NCBI GenBank assembly: GCA_000018565.1
Contig: CP000875.1
Location: forward strand, 124,001 to 188,000
Length of the DNA: 64,000 nt
Direction of reading: 5' to 3'
From: Herpetosiphon aurantiacus DSM 785
GTDB taxonomy: Bacteria; Chloroflexota; Chloroflexia; Chloroflexales; Herpetosiphonaceae
Below the pieces are notes generated by a model. The model was given only the letters and a program-made list of their open reading frames with translations. It made no database searches and was not told the DNA's origin. Positions 17,655-26,127 of this stretch are shown here, piece after piece (the first letter of the stretch is position 1; every line of letters begins with the position of its first letter). Made by a program: the position numbers and the translations under genes.

Positions 17655-19451
17655 TTAATACTTCAATTTCAATACATACATTCTTCGATCAGGCCGATTC
17701 CCATCTGAAAACGTAACCGCACCCTCGTAGATAATTTCATAATGCTCTGGTGGAATACTATTAATAAATCTGCTTTTGCCCATTTCCCCGCTATACCATG
17801 AATCAATAATATAGCGAATATCCTGGTGTTGAATATAGTTCCATAGCACATTTTCGTTTGCTAAGCCACGTGTAAATAAAATATTCTGGCGTAAAACCTC
17901 ATCGACAAACGCTGGGCTGTTTGCTAAGCCATCTAAATTAATCGTCGAACCATTTTCATAAAAATAGCCAACAATCCCTGCATTCCACGAACCAATAGTC
18001 GTATTTGGCGCTAATGCTTGGTTGGCCCAACTAGTGGCTTTGAGTGCTTCATCCTGCCAAATATACGAGAAAAATCGATAGGTTCCACGATAATGTTCAC
18101 TGGTTTTTTGCGGTAATAGCTCCTGTGGAAAACGACTCAATGGGCTTAATAAAAATATGCCAATTGCTAGCAACATTATGTATTGCACTGGCTTAATGAT
18201 GGGTTTGATTTGGCTTAATTGTTGCCAACCAATGATACTTGCTACCACTAATAAACCCAATACCAAGCTAAACCAAAATAATTCTGGTACTGGATACCAA
18301 ATCGTAAAGCTGAGGTAACGTTGAAAAAATAGCCAATTAACCACGCTATTTGCTAAGGCAATGATGCCACAATAGCTTAATAATTTGATTAGTTGTTGAT
18401 TGATGGTAATGCTTCGTTGCCATAATCCACCTAAAAATCCAATTAATCCAAGCCCAATACTCAGCAAAAGAACTTGATTGAGCGTTGAAACAAGCGTTAT
18501 TGACGAGAATTTTTGATCAAAATAAATATCTGTAACTTTTTGGGGCACAATTTGACTAAGATATTGCCAGAAGAAATTCGCCCGCGGAACATCTAAAAAT
18601 TCAGGATGCTGTAAGAGTAATTGTTCCTGTGAGCTAAGCATGCCACCCAGCTCAACGCCAGTTTGTTGATTAAGCCAATAGACGATTGAAGGTTTAGAAA
18701 TAACTGTCTTTAAGCTGCCACTATTGGGAAAAAGCGTACCAAATGCAGCATAGCTATAGCCAAACCATAGACTTAATACTAAACTAAAGGTTGCTAAATA
18801 GAATCCAATCTGGGATTTTTGCTGACGATTATGATAGAGCCGATAGAGCAGAATTGGCCCAACAAACATCAGATTGTTGATCCGAACCAGCATAAAGCTA
18901 GCATCGATTAACCCATACAGGCTTGATTGTTGGCGATTTTTAAAATGGATATTGAGAAGGCTTAAAGCAATCAGTGCATATAAAAAAACTGAGAGTGAAT
19001 TTTCTTTACCTGAAGCAAATATACGTAATAAGTAGATATTGCTAACCCAAACAAACCATGGAATAAATGTTAGTAGCCGTTGCCTGATCAATAACTTGCT
19101 GATTTTGTAGATAATTAAGCCAGTTAAGAGATAGAACAGGCATCCCACTAGAAGCGAAAGCTTGAAAAATAGAATTTTACTTGATATAAAAAAAGCCATT
19201 ATGGTTAGTAAAACCATCCATAATGGCTGAAAGCCGTATGTTTCATTCAAACCGTCAAAGGTATAAAATCCATAGGCTTTGAAATTCCAGGCCGGTAGGA
19301 AATAATAAAACGAATCATCTTGAGGTTGAGTAAAGGCTAAATAAGCCACATCAGAATTGAAGATAAATAGTGCATAGCATAGAAATATACAAAATGTTCC
19401 AAATACAATAATATACCGATCTTTGATTGATGTTAATTTAAATGTGCCCAT
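17655..19451 (-). CDS. Multi-pass membrane protein, probable GT-C glycosyltransferase
   Basis: A 598-residue protein with about 11-12 hydrophobic helices and a C-terminal extracytoplasmic region. An acidic pair in the first large loop (QPQDDSFYYFLPAWNF) and a later GTLFPNSGSLK loop resemble GT-C enzymes that use lipid-linked sugars; donor and acceptor are unknown. The gene is clearly richer in A and T than its neighbours, which suggests acquisition. The ATG at 19451 is preferred because AAAGG lies 5 bases upstream; a longer frame from 19487 would start inside the perfect palindrome at 19469-19510. It follows arsM on the same strand but shares no obvious function with it. Confidence 0.65.
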   Translation of the reverse strand: MGTFKLTSIKDRYIIVFGTFCIFLCYALFIFNSDVAYLAFTQPQDDSFYYFLPAWNFKAYGFYTFDGLNETYGFQPLWMVLLTIMAFFISSKILFFKLSLLVGCLFYLLTGLIIYKISKLLIRQRLLTFIPWFVWVSNIYLLRIFASGKENSLSVFLYALIALSLLNIHFKNRQQSSLYGLIDASFMLVRINNLMFVGPILLYRLYHNRQQKSQIGFYLATFSLVLSLWFGYSYAAFGTLFPNSGSLKTVISKPSIVYWLNQQTGVELGGMLSSQEQLLLQHPEFLDVPRANFFWQYLSQIVPQKVTDIYFDQKFSSITLVSTLNQVLLLSIGLGLIGFLGGLWQRSITINQQLIKLLSYCGIIALANSVVNWLFFQRYLSFTIWYPVPELFWFSLVLGLLVVASIIGWQQLSQIKPIIKPVQYIMLLAIGIFLLSPLSRFPQELLPQKTSEHYRGTYRFFSYIWQDEALKATSWANQALAPNTTIGSWNAGIVGYFYENGSTINLDGLANSPAFVDEVLRQNILFTRGLANENVLWNYIQHQDIRYIIDSWYSGEMGKSRFINSIPPEHYEIIYEGAVTFSDGNRPDRRMYVLKLKY

Positions 19452-19468
19452 ACAAGCCTTTGCATAAA

Positions 19469-19510
19469 AATCCATTAGATGTTTCAATGCATTGAAACAT
19501 CTAATGGATT
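19469..19510. promoter_or_regulatory. Perfect 42-bp palindrome upstream of the GT-C gene
   Basis: Each 21-base half (left half starts AATCCATTAGATG, right half ends CATCTAATGGATT) is the exact reverse complement of the other with no spacer. It lies 18 bases upstream of the chosen start codon and 52 bases after arsM. It could be an operator, a hairpin, or the footprint of a recombination event. Confidence 0.6.
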
Positions 19511-19561
19511 GATCTTAAATGGTACGAGTTTTGGCTTATTATAGGCAATTTTAAGTGAAAC

Positions 19562-20386
19562 TCAAATTTGTTTATGGGCACGAATCAAGCACGATGTAAA
19601 GCGTTCAGCCAATTGTTGGCCTTGCAAATCGCTTAATCCGGCTAATTCCTCGGGCAACTTGCCGCCAATATCCTCGAAGCTATAGCGATGGGTTACCTCG
19701 AAACTAATCGCTTGAAAGCCTGCTTGCGCCAAAAATTGTTGATATTGTTCACGCGTTGGCGCACCCGCTACACAACCAGCCCAGTTCATGGCCGCGCGTA
19801 AACTGGCTTCAGGCAAAGGAAAATCAGCCAAACTGCCGTCGATCACAATATCGGAGATCGCCATATAGCCGCCAACTTTGAGCACACGATAGGCCTCGCG
19901 CAAGGCCATGCCCTTATCGGGAGCGAGGTTAATCACGCAATTGGAGATAATTACATCGACTTGCTCATTCTCAAGTGGCAGTTGCTCAATATCGCCTTTC
20001 AAAAAAGCCACATTCTCAATCTGGGCTTTATGCGCATTCTGGCGGGCCAAATCGAGCATGGCATCGGTCATATCAACTCCATAGACAAAGCCGCTTGGTC
20101 CAACTTGTTTGGCAGCAAGCAACACATCCAAACCGCCACCAGAGCCAAGATCAAGCACGACCTGGCCTAGTTGCAAGGCGGCCCGCACAACTGGATTGCC
20201 ACAACCACGGGTGCTGTTGACGGCGGTTGCGGGCAAATCGGCGGTTGTTGTATCACGGTAGAGCGTGCTGCTTAGCGAAATATCATGGCTGCTGCAACAA
20301 CTAGTTTTTGGCTGCTCCTGCTGCACTTGCTCAGCCCATTCACCATAATAGGCTTGGACGCTGGCTTTAATCGATTGATCGTTCAT
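19562..20386 (-). CDS. arsM: Arsenite S-adenosylmethionine methyltransferase
   Basis: A 274-residue enzyme that methylates trivalent arsenic using S-adenosylmethionine, giving volatile or less toxic forms. Class I methyltransferase motif I is VLDLGSGGGLDVLLAAKQVG. The ArsM cysteines are present: RGCGNPV near residue 62, ISNCVINLAPDKG near 153, and NWAGCVAGAPTREQ near 204; an extra pair SCCSS lies near residue 30. GGAGAAG lies about 8 bases before the ATG. Just upstream is the inverted repeat ATTGAA-N4-TTCAAT at 20400-20415, so it is probably controlled directly by the ArsR protein encoded nearby. Confidence 0.93.
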   Translation of the reverse strand: MNDQSIKASVQAYYGEWAEQVQQEQPKTSCCSSHDISLSSTLYRDTTTADLPATAVNSTRGCGNPVVRAALQLGQVVLDLGSGGGLDVLLAAKQVGPSGFVYGVDMTDAMLDLARQNAHKAQIENVAFLKGDIEQLPLENEQVDVIISNCVINLAPDKGMALREAYRVLKVGGYMAISDIVIDGSLADFPLPEASLRAAMNWAGCVAGAPTREQYQQFLAQAGFQAISFEVTHRYSFEDIGGKLPEELAGLSDLQGQQLAERFTSCLIRAHKQI

Positions 20387-20399
20387 GATTCACTTCTCC

Positions 20400-20415
20400 A
20401 TTGAAAAAATTCAAT
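20400..20415. promoter_or_regulatory. Candidate ArsR operator upstream of arsM
   Basis: The inverted repeat ATTGAA-AAAA-TTCAAT is repeated base for base at 20865-20880 upstream of arsN2, and related TTCAAT/ATTGAA sites lie in the arsR divergent region. ArsR-family proteins bind this type of imperfect palindrome. It lies 13 bases before the arsM start, so binding would block transcription. Confidence 0.6.
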
Positions 20416-20431
20416 CTTGCTAGCAAAAAAA

Positions 20432-20854
20432 TTAAACTAAGTGTTTGACCATCAAGGTCGCGCTGCTGCAAATGCTGCCCCACTGCACCGAGGCATGCAA
20501 GCGCGAATCGGCTTCGGCTCGCTCGATTGGCTGGTAGCCGTGGGCGGCAAAAAATTTGGCGGCGCTGGTAGTCAAAAGATAGAGTGTTTGCAAGCCAAGT
20601 TGTCGGGCTTGTTGCTCCAAAGCATCCAACAAAGCCGCGCCTAAGCCTTGGTTTTGTTGATCTGGTCTAACTGCGACTGAGCGCAATAAGCCAAGCTCGC
20701 CGTAGATTTCAAGTGCGCCACCAGCTTGTAGCTTGCCGTCTTGCCACCAGCCATAAGCTTGGGCCGTGGCTAAACCTTCGTTACCCAACCCGACTGTGCT
20801 CAATAAATGCTCGAATGTTGGCTGTTGATCTGAAGTGATTAATTCAAGTTGCAT
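20432..20854 (-). CDS. arsN2: GNAT acetyltransferase, ArsN2-like
   Basis: A 140-residue GNAT-fold acetyltransferase. The acetyl-CoA loop is visible in VAVRPDQQNQGLGAALLDAL, followed by LGLQTLYLLTTSAAKFFAAHGYQ, which matches the ArsN2 subgroup commonly found in arsenic operons. In arsenic clusters related enzymes detoxify methylated or organic arsenicals by acetylation. Position between arsM and arsR on the same strand supports this. AGGA lies about 9 bases before the ATG, and an operator-like repeat sits at 20865-20880. Confidence 0.78.
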   Translation of the reverse strand: MQLELITSDQQPTFEHLLSTVGLGNEGLATAQAYGWWQDGKLQAGGALEIYGELGLLRSVAVRPDQQNQGLGAALLDALEQQARQLGLQTLYLLTTSAAKFFAAHGYQPIERAEADSRLHASVQWGSICSSATLMVKHLV

Positions 20855-20864
20855 AGGCCATCCT

Positions 20865-20880
20865 ATTGAAAAAATTCAAT
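20865..20880. promoter_or_regulatory. Candidate ArsR operator upstream of arsN2
   Basis: Identical in all 16 bases to the site before arsM (ATTGAA-AAAA-TTCAAT). It lies 10 bases upstream of the arsN2 start, just after the arsR terminator, which suggests arsN2 has its own regulated promoter. Confidence 0.6.
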
Positions 20881-20890
20881 TCAAAAGCTA

Positions 20891-20914
20891 AAAAAAAGCT
20901 AGCCTGAGGCTAGC
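20891..20914 (-). terminator. Rho-independent terminator of arsR
   Basis: On the minus strand GCTAGCC-TCA-GGCTAGC is followed by seven T. It overlaps the arsR stop codon, so arsR and arsN2 are likely separate transcripts. Confidence 0.85.
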
Positions 20915-21269
20915 GATTCCAAGTATCCAAGTGGCGGTTGATGCGGGCTTTGAGGCTGGCAAGGCGTTCGCGTTCAACCCGATAATAGGCCCACGGCCCA
21001 CGCCGTTCGCAACTGACCAAGCCAGCTTCGCGCAGCAACTTAAGATGATACGAGACAGTTGGCTGCTTGACCGCGACCGCTGCCTCCAGATCGCAGACGC
21101 AAACATCGTCAGTTGAGTTGGTCAGCAGCGTCAGCAATTGCACCCGTACCGGATGTGCGAACACCTGAAAATCGGCGCTAATCGCCTCGGCTTCAGTTTC
21201 GTTCAAGCCAGCGCTGGCGGGCGCACAACAGCCAGTAGTTTGGGCAATCAGTTCAATAATGCCAGTCAT
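20910..21269 (-). CDS. arsR: ArsR-family arsenic-responsive repressor
   Basis: A 119-residue winged-helix repressor. The metal site of classical ArsR proteins is present as DVCVCDLEAAV near residue 54, at the start of the recognition region, and the helix-turn-helix runs through VKQPTVSYHLKLLREAGLV. An additional Cys pair (GCCAP) near residue 14 could join the As(III) site. GGAGG is 7 bases before the ATG. Divergently transcribed from a second ArsR-type gene across a region rich in TTCAAT/ATTGAA inverted repeats, which are the likely operators for itself and for arsM and arsN2. Confidence 0.93.
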   Translation of the reverse strand: MTGIIELIAQTTGCCAPASAGLNETEAEAISADFQVFAHPVRVQLLTLLTNSTDDVCVCDLEAAVAVKQPTVSYHLKLLREAGLVSCERRGPWAYYRVERERLASLKARINRHLDTWNR

Positions 21270-21311
21270 AATTCAGCCTCCACTAGCACTATAGCACACT
21301 TATCGAATTAA

Positions 21312-21391
21312 TTCAATATTGAAATCCATCGTAAGACTGATTTACATAGTTATTCAATATTTTATTATTCAATTATCCAATTATTGAATAA
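21312..21391. promoter_or_regulatory. Divergent arsR/DUF2087 control region with inverted repeats
   Basis: It contains the perfect palindrome TTCAATATTGAA (21312-21323), a TTCAATATT half at 21352, and TTATTCAAT...ATTGAATAA around 21365-21391. These share the half-site of the two operators at 20400 and 20865, and lie between the two divergent regulator genes. Confidence 0.6.
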
Positions 21392-21407
21392 ATTAGTGAG
21401 AAATAAT

Positions 21408-22697
21408 ATGCAACTTCAATCATCAGCGGTCACTGATAGCCTTAACACGCTGCAATTGCTCAATCGGGCAGCGACAATTCGTGGGGCTTCAGCTTGGGTT
21501 CAACGGACGGCGCAGGCACTTAGCGCCAAGCAATTGGCCGATAATCAATTGGTGGCAAGCTTGGGCTTTGGTTTATTACCGCAAAACCCTAGCCAACCCA
21601 TGGATGATTTTTTGGCCGAACTAGGCAGCAGCGAGCCAAATCAATGGGTCGCTCAACTCCAACAACACCTGCTCGAACTGAGCGCGAGCGCTGGGCCGCT
21701 CACCAGCGAACGGCTGTGGCAGGCCTTGCGCAATGCTGGCATTTATAGCGAACTTGCGACCCAACAAGAACTTTTGGCGGCGATGCAACAACCAGATCAA
21801 TTGTTGGCGCGGGTTTGCCAACACCTTGAGCATATGTGGCAACTTTGCTTGCAAGCTGAGTGGCAACAAGCCCAAACTGCAATCAGCCAACTCAATCGCC
21901 AGCTCCAAGCCCAAGTTCCCAATGAAGCCGCACTCAAAGGTTTTCGCCAAAGCTTGGGCTATGCAGTTAATCAAGAGTGGCAGCAATTGCAGGGACAACG
22001 CCAAATTGTACTGTTTGCCGCGACCCAAAATGGCAGCCTAACCACGTTTTTGGCTGATCGCCAGCGTTTGTGGGTTGGCATTGGTTTTGGCATCAGTAAC
22101 GAGCTTCAGCCACGGGTGGTGAGTCGCAACGAGTTATTATTTCGCTTGCAAGCGCTAGCCGATGCCGCGCGGATTCAAATTATGGAGCTTTTGGCGCAGG
22201 GCGAATTGTCGGCTCAAGCAATTATTAGCCAAACCCAACTACCGCAATCGAGCGTTTCGCGCCATTTGAATATTTTGCGCAATGCTGGCTTTGTGCAGGA
22301 GCGGCGGGCGGGCGGCGCAACCAAGAGCTATCGCTTGGTCACAAGCCACATCGGGGCAACCTTGGCGGCGCTTGAGCAAACGCTCAATCAACCAAGCGCA
22401 AGCCCAAGTAGCTCAGCTCAATCAGCATCAGCAGTGCCAACCAGCATTCAACGCTTTTTCAATCGTGAAGGGCGCATGGTTACTTGGCCTAGCAAACACA
22501 TCGATCGGATTCCGATTTTGGAGTATTTTGCCCAGCAATTTGAGTTTGGCCGTGAATATAGCGAACGCGAAATTAACGAGCTGCTCAAGCCGCACACTGG
22601 CAGCGATGTAGCCAACCTGCGCCGCTACTTGATCGATGTCAAACTGTTCGAGCGCGATGGGACTGGCTCGCGCTATTGGCGCAAAAAGGAAGAGTAG
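21408..22697 (+). CDS. ArsR-type HTH regulator with C-terminal DUF2087 domain
   Basis: A 429-residue protein. Residues 1-230 are helical and unassigned, apart from resemblance to the sensor region of similar Chloroflexota regulators. A winged helix lies at about 240-310 (RLQALADAARIQIMELLAQG, then LPQSSVSRHLNILRNAGFVQ). After a serine-rich linker comes a DUF2087 domain (IPILEYFAQQFEFGREYSE, ending GSRYWRKKEE), which is usually found with such DNA-binding domains. It lacks the CVCDL metal site, so it probably does not sense arsenic by the classic mechanism. The ATG at 21408 is used; a TTG at 21384 is in frame but lies in the operator. Confidence 0.72.
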   Translation: MQLQSSAVTDSLNTLQLLNRAATIRGASAWVQRTAQALSAKQLADNQLVASLGFGLLPQNPSQPMDDFLAELGSSEPNQWVAQLQQHLLELSASAGPLTSERLWQALRNAGIYSELATQQELLAAMQQPDQLLARVCQHLEHMWQLCLQAEWQQAQTAISQLNRQLQAQVPNEAALKGFRQSLGYAVNQEWQQLQGQRQIVLFAATQNGSLTTFLADRQRLWVGIGFGISNELQPRVVSRNELLFRLQALADAARIQIMELLAQGELSAQAIISQTQLPQSSVSRHLNILRNAGFVQERRAGGATKSYRLVTSHIGATLAALEQTLNQPSASPSSSAQSASAVPTSIQRFFNREGRMVTWPSKHIDRIPILEYFAQQFEFGREYSEREINELLKPHTGSDVANLRRYLIDVKLFERDGTGSRYWRKKEE

Positions 22698-22698
22698 A

Positions 22699-22785
22699 GT
22701 GTTAACCGCGAAGAGCGCGAAGAGCGCTAAGTAATGTTAATATCTAACTCCTTCGTGTTCTTCGTGTTCTTCGTGGTGAAAAAAT
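22699..22785. repeat. CACGAAG word repeats in inverted arrangement
   Basis: GCGAAGAGCGCGAAGAGCGC on the left is followed about 40 bases later by the reverse words CTTCGTGTTCTTCGTG. The convergent genes on either side end at this repeat, and a transcript could fold here. Confidence 0.7.
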
Positions 22786-22838
22786 AAATTTGGAATCGAT
22801 TGTTGTCTTTTATGCGCTATGTTCTGTTGACCTCTTGA

Positions 22839-23912
22839 TTACTTCTTGCGAAATAGAAAAATATATTCGTGCTTGAAGATATAAAAGCCGCCGACCAAGG
22901 CGCGATAGCGCCATAGCTCTTTTTGATGGCGCTTGCCAGTGGTATCTTCAAAATTTTTGACGATGATGCTTTTGAGTTGAAAGCCTTGCTGCTGTACAAC
23001 TTCCATGGTGCGAAATCCAAGAGCCACCCACTCGCCATGCATATATTTATCGCCGATAATTACCGCCAGATGCCGACCGCGTTGCAAAACAGGCTTAACC
23101 TGAGCCACCGCCGCCGCCATTTGGCCCAGAAAATCCTCGACTGAAGGTGCATTGGATAAATCGCGTTCATCGTCGCTGAAGTTGATAATATCGAAATAGG
23201 GCGGGTGCATAATCGCCAACTGTACATGGCACTGACCATAATCTGCTAAAAGTGCTTGCCAATTGATTGTAGTGCAATCGCCATGGACTGAACGCGCCAC
23301 AATCGCCAGCGGATTTGGCTCGCGCTCGACGGCTTGGTTGGCATACTCGACCATATGCGGCTGTAACTCAACGCCCAGCACATTGCGACCCAAGCGTTGG
23401 GCTTCGATTAACGTTGTGCCTGAGCCTGCAAAGGTATCAATTACCCAATCGCCCTGTTTGGTATAACGCCGCATCAGCTGATTGGGAATTTGCGGTACAA
23501 AATTGCCCCAATAGCCCGCCGAATGCACTCCCGAGCCATCGCGGCGATCGATCATCCACAGGCTATCAGTGTTAATATCGTCGTATTCCTTCCAACGATT
23601 GAGGTTAATATCGTTGATCGCGGTGGTGCGCACGGTGGCAATGCTCCGAGCCAGCCGCTCGATATAGTAATGCGCTCGTTCGAGGGTCTGGGCCTCGCTA
23701 ATTTGCTGCAACTCACCAAGCAAAAAAGCATAATCAAACGCGACACTCTCAGCCTGATCAGCGATCCCATCGGCATAATCGGCTAAGTGCGAGGTCGTAG
23801 CAAGAATACTAGCGCGGAGTGCGACGAGGGCTGTGAGATCACGCCAACCAGCCAGAAGATTGAGCAAACGTGGTTTGCGAAACCAAAGCAACCGATCCAT
23901 GCAATCACCCAT
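22839..23912 (-). CDS. Orphan site-specific DNA methyltransferase (N4-cytosine/N6-adenine type)
   Basis: A 357-residue S-adenosylmethionine-dependent DNA methylase. Motif I is DTFAGSGTTLIEAQRLG near residue 167, followed by VLGVELQPHMVEYA (acidic motif II). Motif IV reads HPPYFDIINFSDD, a histidine replacing the usual D, N or S. The N-terminal 150 residues may hold target recognition. No restriction enzyme is adjacent, so it looks like an orphan or regulatory methylase. Starts at 23912 and 23900 are both acceptable; GGGTGA precedes the latter. The base methylated cannot be told from the sequence. Confidence 0.8.
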   Translation of the reverse strand: MGDCMDRLLWFRKPRLLNLLAGWRDLTALVALRASILATTSHLADYADGIADQAESVAFDYAFLLGELQQISEAQTLERAHYYIERLARSIATVRTTAINDINLNRWKEYDDINTDSLWMIDRRDGSGVHSAGYWGNFVPQIPNQLMRRYTKQGDWVIDTFAGSGTTLIEAQRLGRNVLGVELQPHMVEYANQAVEREPNPLAIVARSVHGDCTTINWQALLADYGQCHVQLAIMHPPYFDIINFSDDERDLSNAPSVEDFLGQMAAAVAQVKPVLQRGRHLAVIIGDKYMHGEWVALGFRTMEVVQQQGFQLKSIIVKNFEDTTGKRHQKELWRYRALVGGFYIFKHEYIFLFRKK

Positions 23913-23982
23913 GAACAATTCTCAAGCGGGGCTGGTTTGTGCAACCAACCCCGACAAACGTTTACTGTGCGAGACGCTTATT

Positions 23983-25488
23983 TTACAACGAATAGAGTTC
24001 GCCGTATTTGGTGCGGAGATAGCGAATATACGGCTCAATGCTGAGGTCTTGGCCTGTAACCTTGCGGATCAAGGTTGGTACGCTATATTTGCGGCCATGA
24101 ACGTACATATTCGATTTCAGCCAATTGTGCAGGTTGGCAAATTGGCCTTGGCTAATTTCAGTTGGTATATTGGGATTGGCTCGCACAGCAGCATCAAAAA
24201 CTTGAGCGCTGAGGATATTGCCCAACGTGTAGCCTTGGAACGAGCCACCGATAATCCCACCATACCAGTGGACATCTTGCAGCACACCATCGCGATTATC
24301 GGGTGCGGTAATGCCCAAATCGCTGCGATAGCGTTCGTGCCAAGCTTCAGGCAAATCGCGAATTGCCAATTTACCTTCGAGCAAGGCCAATTCCAAATCG
24401 AAGCGAATCATAACGTGCAAGTTGTAGGTCACTTCGTCTGAATCGGTGCGAATCAACGAGCGCTGCACTTTGTTAATCGCCCGATAGAAGGTATCTAAAT
24501 CGACCTTGCCCAGTTGATTGGGGAAAGCGGCCTGAGCTTTGGGATAGGCATATTGCCAGAAGGCGCGGCTGCGACCAACCACATTTTCCCACAAGCGTGA
24601 TTGTGATTCGTGGGTTCCTGCCGAAGCTCCGCTTGCCAATGGGGTATTTTCGTAGGCTGGATTTACGCCCAACTCATAGACGGCATGGCCAGTTTCGTGA
24701 ATTGTGCTAAACAGGCCATCGCTCAAATCGTTTTCACGGAAGCGGGTGGTGATCCGCACATCACCAATCGAGAACTTGGTCATGAAGGGATGGTGGGTTT
24801 TATCTTGGCGACCGCGCTCGAAGTCGTAGCCAATTTCGCGAATGAGGCTTTCACCAAAGGCCAATTGCTCAGCTTCGGGGTAGTGTTGCAACAAACAGCT
24901 ATCGTCAGCGGCAGGTTGCTCGGTGATGGTTTTGACCAATGGCACGAGTTGTTCGCGCAAGGGTCCAAAAATCTCACGAATTTTTGCCACCGTCATGCCT
25001 TGATCAGCCATATCGATCAGTGGATCGGCAATATGTTCGCTGGGGCCGAAAAATTCAGCATAGCGGCGGCTGAGGTCAAGGGTTTTTTCGAGTAATGGGG
25101 CGACTGAAGCGAAGTCGTTGTTGGGGCGAGCTTGGGTCCAGGCGGTATAGGTTTTGGCGACGTGCGAATACAATTCAGCAATAAACTCGCTGGGCACGCG
25201 CACCGCTTGGTCATAATCGCGCTTGGTCACCAAGACCAAGGCTGCGTCGTCCGATTCAGGATCTTGTTGTTCGGCCCACGGCACGAGCTGTTCAAGCAAG
25301 CGACCAACTTCGGGCGCGGTGGAATGCTCGTGGGCTAAGCGGCTGAGCGTGGCCATTTGGCGACCACGAGCTTCGGCCCCGCCAGCGGGCATGTAGGTGC
25401 TTTGATCCCAATTTAACACAGCGCTAGCATACGATAAATCTTGAGCAACCCCAATTTTTTCCTTCAAATCAGCTAATTGTTCTTGCAT
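23983..25488 (-). CDS. Carboxypeptidase Taq, metallopeptidase family M32
   Basis: A 501-residue zinc carboxypeptidase that trims residues from peptide C-termini in the cytoplasm. The active site STIHETGHAVYELG has the HExxH zinc motif and catalytic glutamate. ESQSRLWENVVGRSRAFW supplies the third ligand and the family-specific segment; DLSYASAVLNWDQSTYMP at the start and VHWYGGIIGGSFQGYTLGN near the end are also typical of M32. The length is normal. AGGAG lies just before the ATG. It is a single gene. Confidence 0.95.
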   Translation of the reverse strand: MQEQLADLKEKIGVAQDLSYASAVLNWDQSTYMPAGGAEARGRQMATLSRLAHEHSTAPEVGRLLEQLVPWAEQQDPESDDAALVLVTKRDYDQAVRVPSEFIAELYSHVAKTYTAWTQARPNNDFASVAPLLEKTLDLSRRYAEFFGPSEHIADPLIDMADQGMTVAKIREIFGPLREQLVPLVKTITEQPAADDSCLLQHYPEAEQLAFGESLIREIGYDFERGRQDKTHHPFMTKFSIGDVRITTRFRENDLSDGLFSTIHETGHAVYELGVNPAYENTPLASGASAGTHESQSRLWENVVGRSRAFWQYAYPKAQAAFPNQLGKVDLDTFYRAINKVQRSLIRTDSDEVTYNLHVMIRFDLELALLEGKLAIRDLPEAWHERYRSDLGITAPDNRDGVLQDVHWYGGIIGGSFQGYTLGNILSAQVFDAAVRANPNIPTEISQGQFANLHNWLKSNMYVHGRKYSVPTLIRKVTGQDLSIEPYIRYLRTKYGELYSL

Positions 25489-25875
25489 TCTGTTCTCCTA
25501 CACAGGTGGTACGCTTGTGCAACGGCGCACACTCGCTCAGTCATTATAATTCAATTCAGCGCTAGCTGAGAACCAGTTTGACGCATTGCAGCGATCATCT
25601 GGAGCGCCCTCAACCTTGTGAGTAGTCAAGTATCTAGAATGGGTGAATGCCTGAGCAGCTAAAATGAGCAACTATTTAGCCCTAGCCGGCAAATCTAATG
25701 ATCTGAGCCAAGAATTGAGCGTAGTTGCAGTTGATTCAAATAGGCCAAACGTATGATACCCCTTGGTACTATTAGGGGGTGCGAACTCATCCCTTGATGG
25801 TAGCGAAACTGCCTAGGTAACCCATAAATCAAGTCCTATAGTCCTGTTATTTCTAGTTGCGCGAAGCGACCGAGT
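25489..25875. other. Intergenic region, no gene seen
   Basis: A 387-bp gap between the divergent M32 peptidase and the STAS pair. It has a weak hairpin ATACCCC...GGGGGT near 25757-25783 and a conserved-looking run near 25795-25825 that did not fit any riboswitch consensus I could recall. The promoters of both flanking genes must lie here. Confidence 0.4.
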
Positions 25876-26127
25876 ATGTCATACTCAAGAATAACCATTT
25901 TTCCCAACGGGTCTTTCACTATGCAACGATCACTACCATCTGCAAAACAGCTTGGCGTAGCTGCCTTTGCAACGTTGATTTTAGGCATTATCTTGCTCTA
26001 TGCAGGAGCCTTAACCATCGCACCACTGGCTTTGCTCGGTTTTGTCGTGTTATCAATAGTGGCAATGGTATCGCTCACCGCCCACGACATAGAAGATACC
26101 ATTCGAAAGAAAGGGCGTTCTGAATGA
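25876..26127 (+). CDS. Small two-helix membrane protein, coupled to STAS protein
   Basis: An 83-residue protein with two hydrophobic helices (VAAFATLILGIILLYAG and LALLGFVVLSIVAMVS) and a charged C-terminus. I do not recognise a family. Its stop overlaps the next start as ATGA, so the two genes are translationally coupled and probably act together in the membrane. An ATG at 25921 would give a 68-residue version that begins closer to the first helix; neither start has a strong binding site. Confidence 0.6.
   Translation: MSYSRITIFPNGSFTMQRSLPSAKQLGVAAFATLILGIILLYAGALTIAPLALLGFVVLSIVAMVSLTAHDIEDTIRKKGRSE

Noticed and set aside
25740-25830. Possible riboswitch before the STAS pair
   Set aside because: Checked mentally against c-di-GMP, c-di-AMP, fluoride and THF patterns with no convincing fit; left as unassigned.
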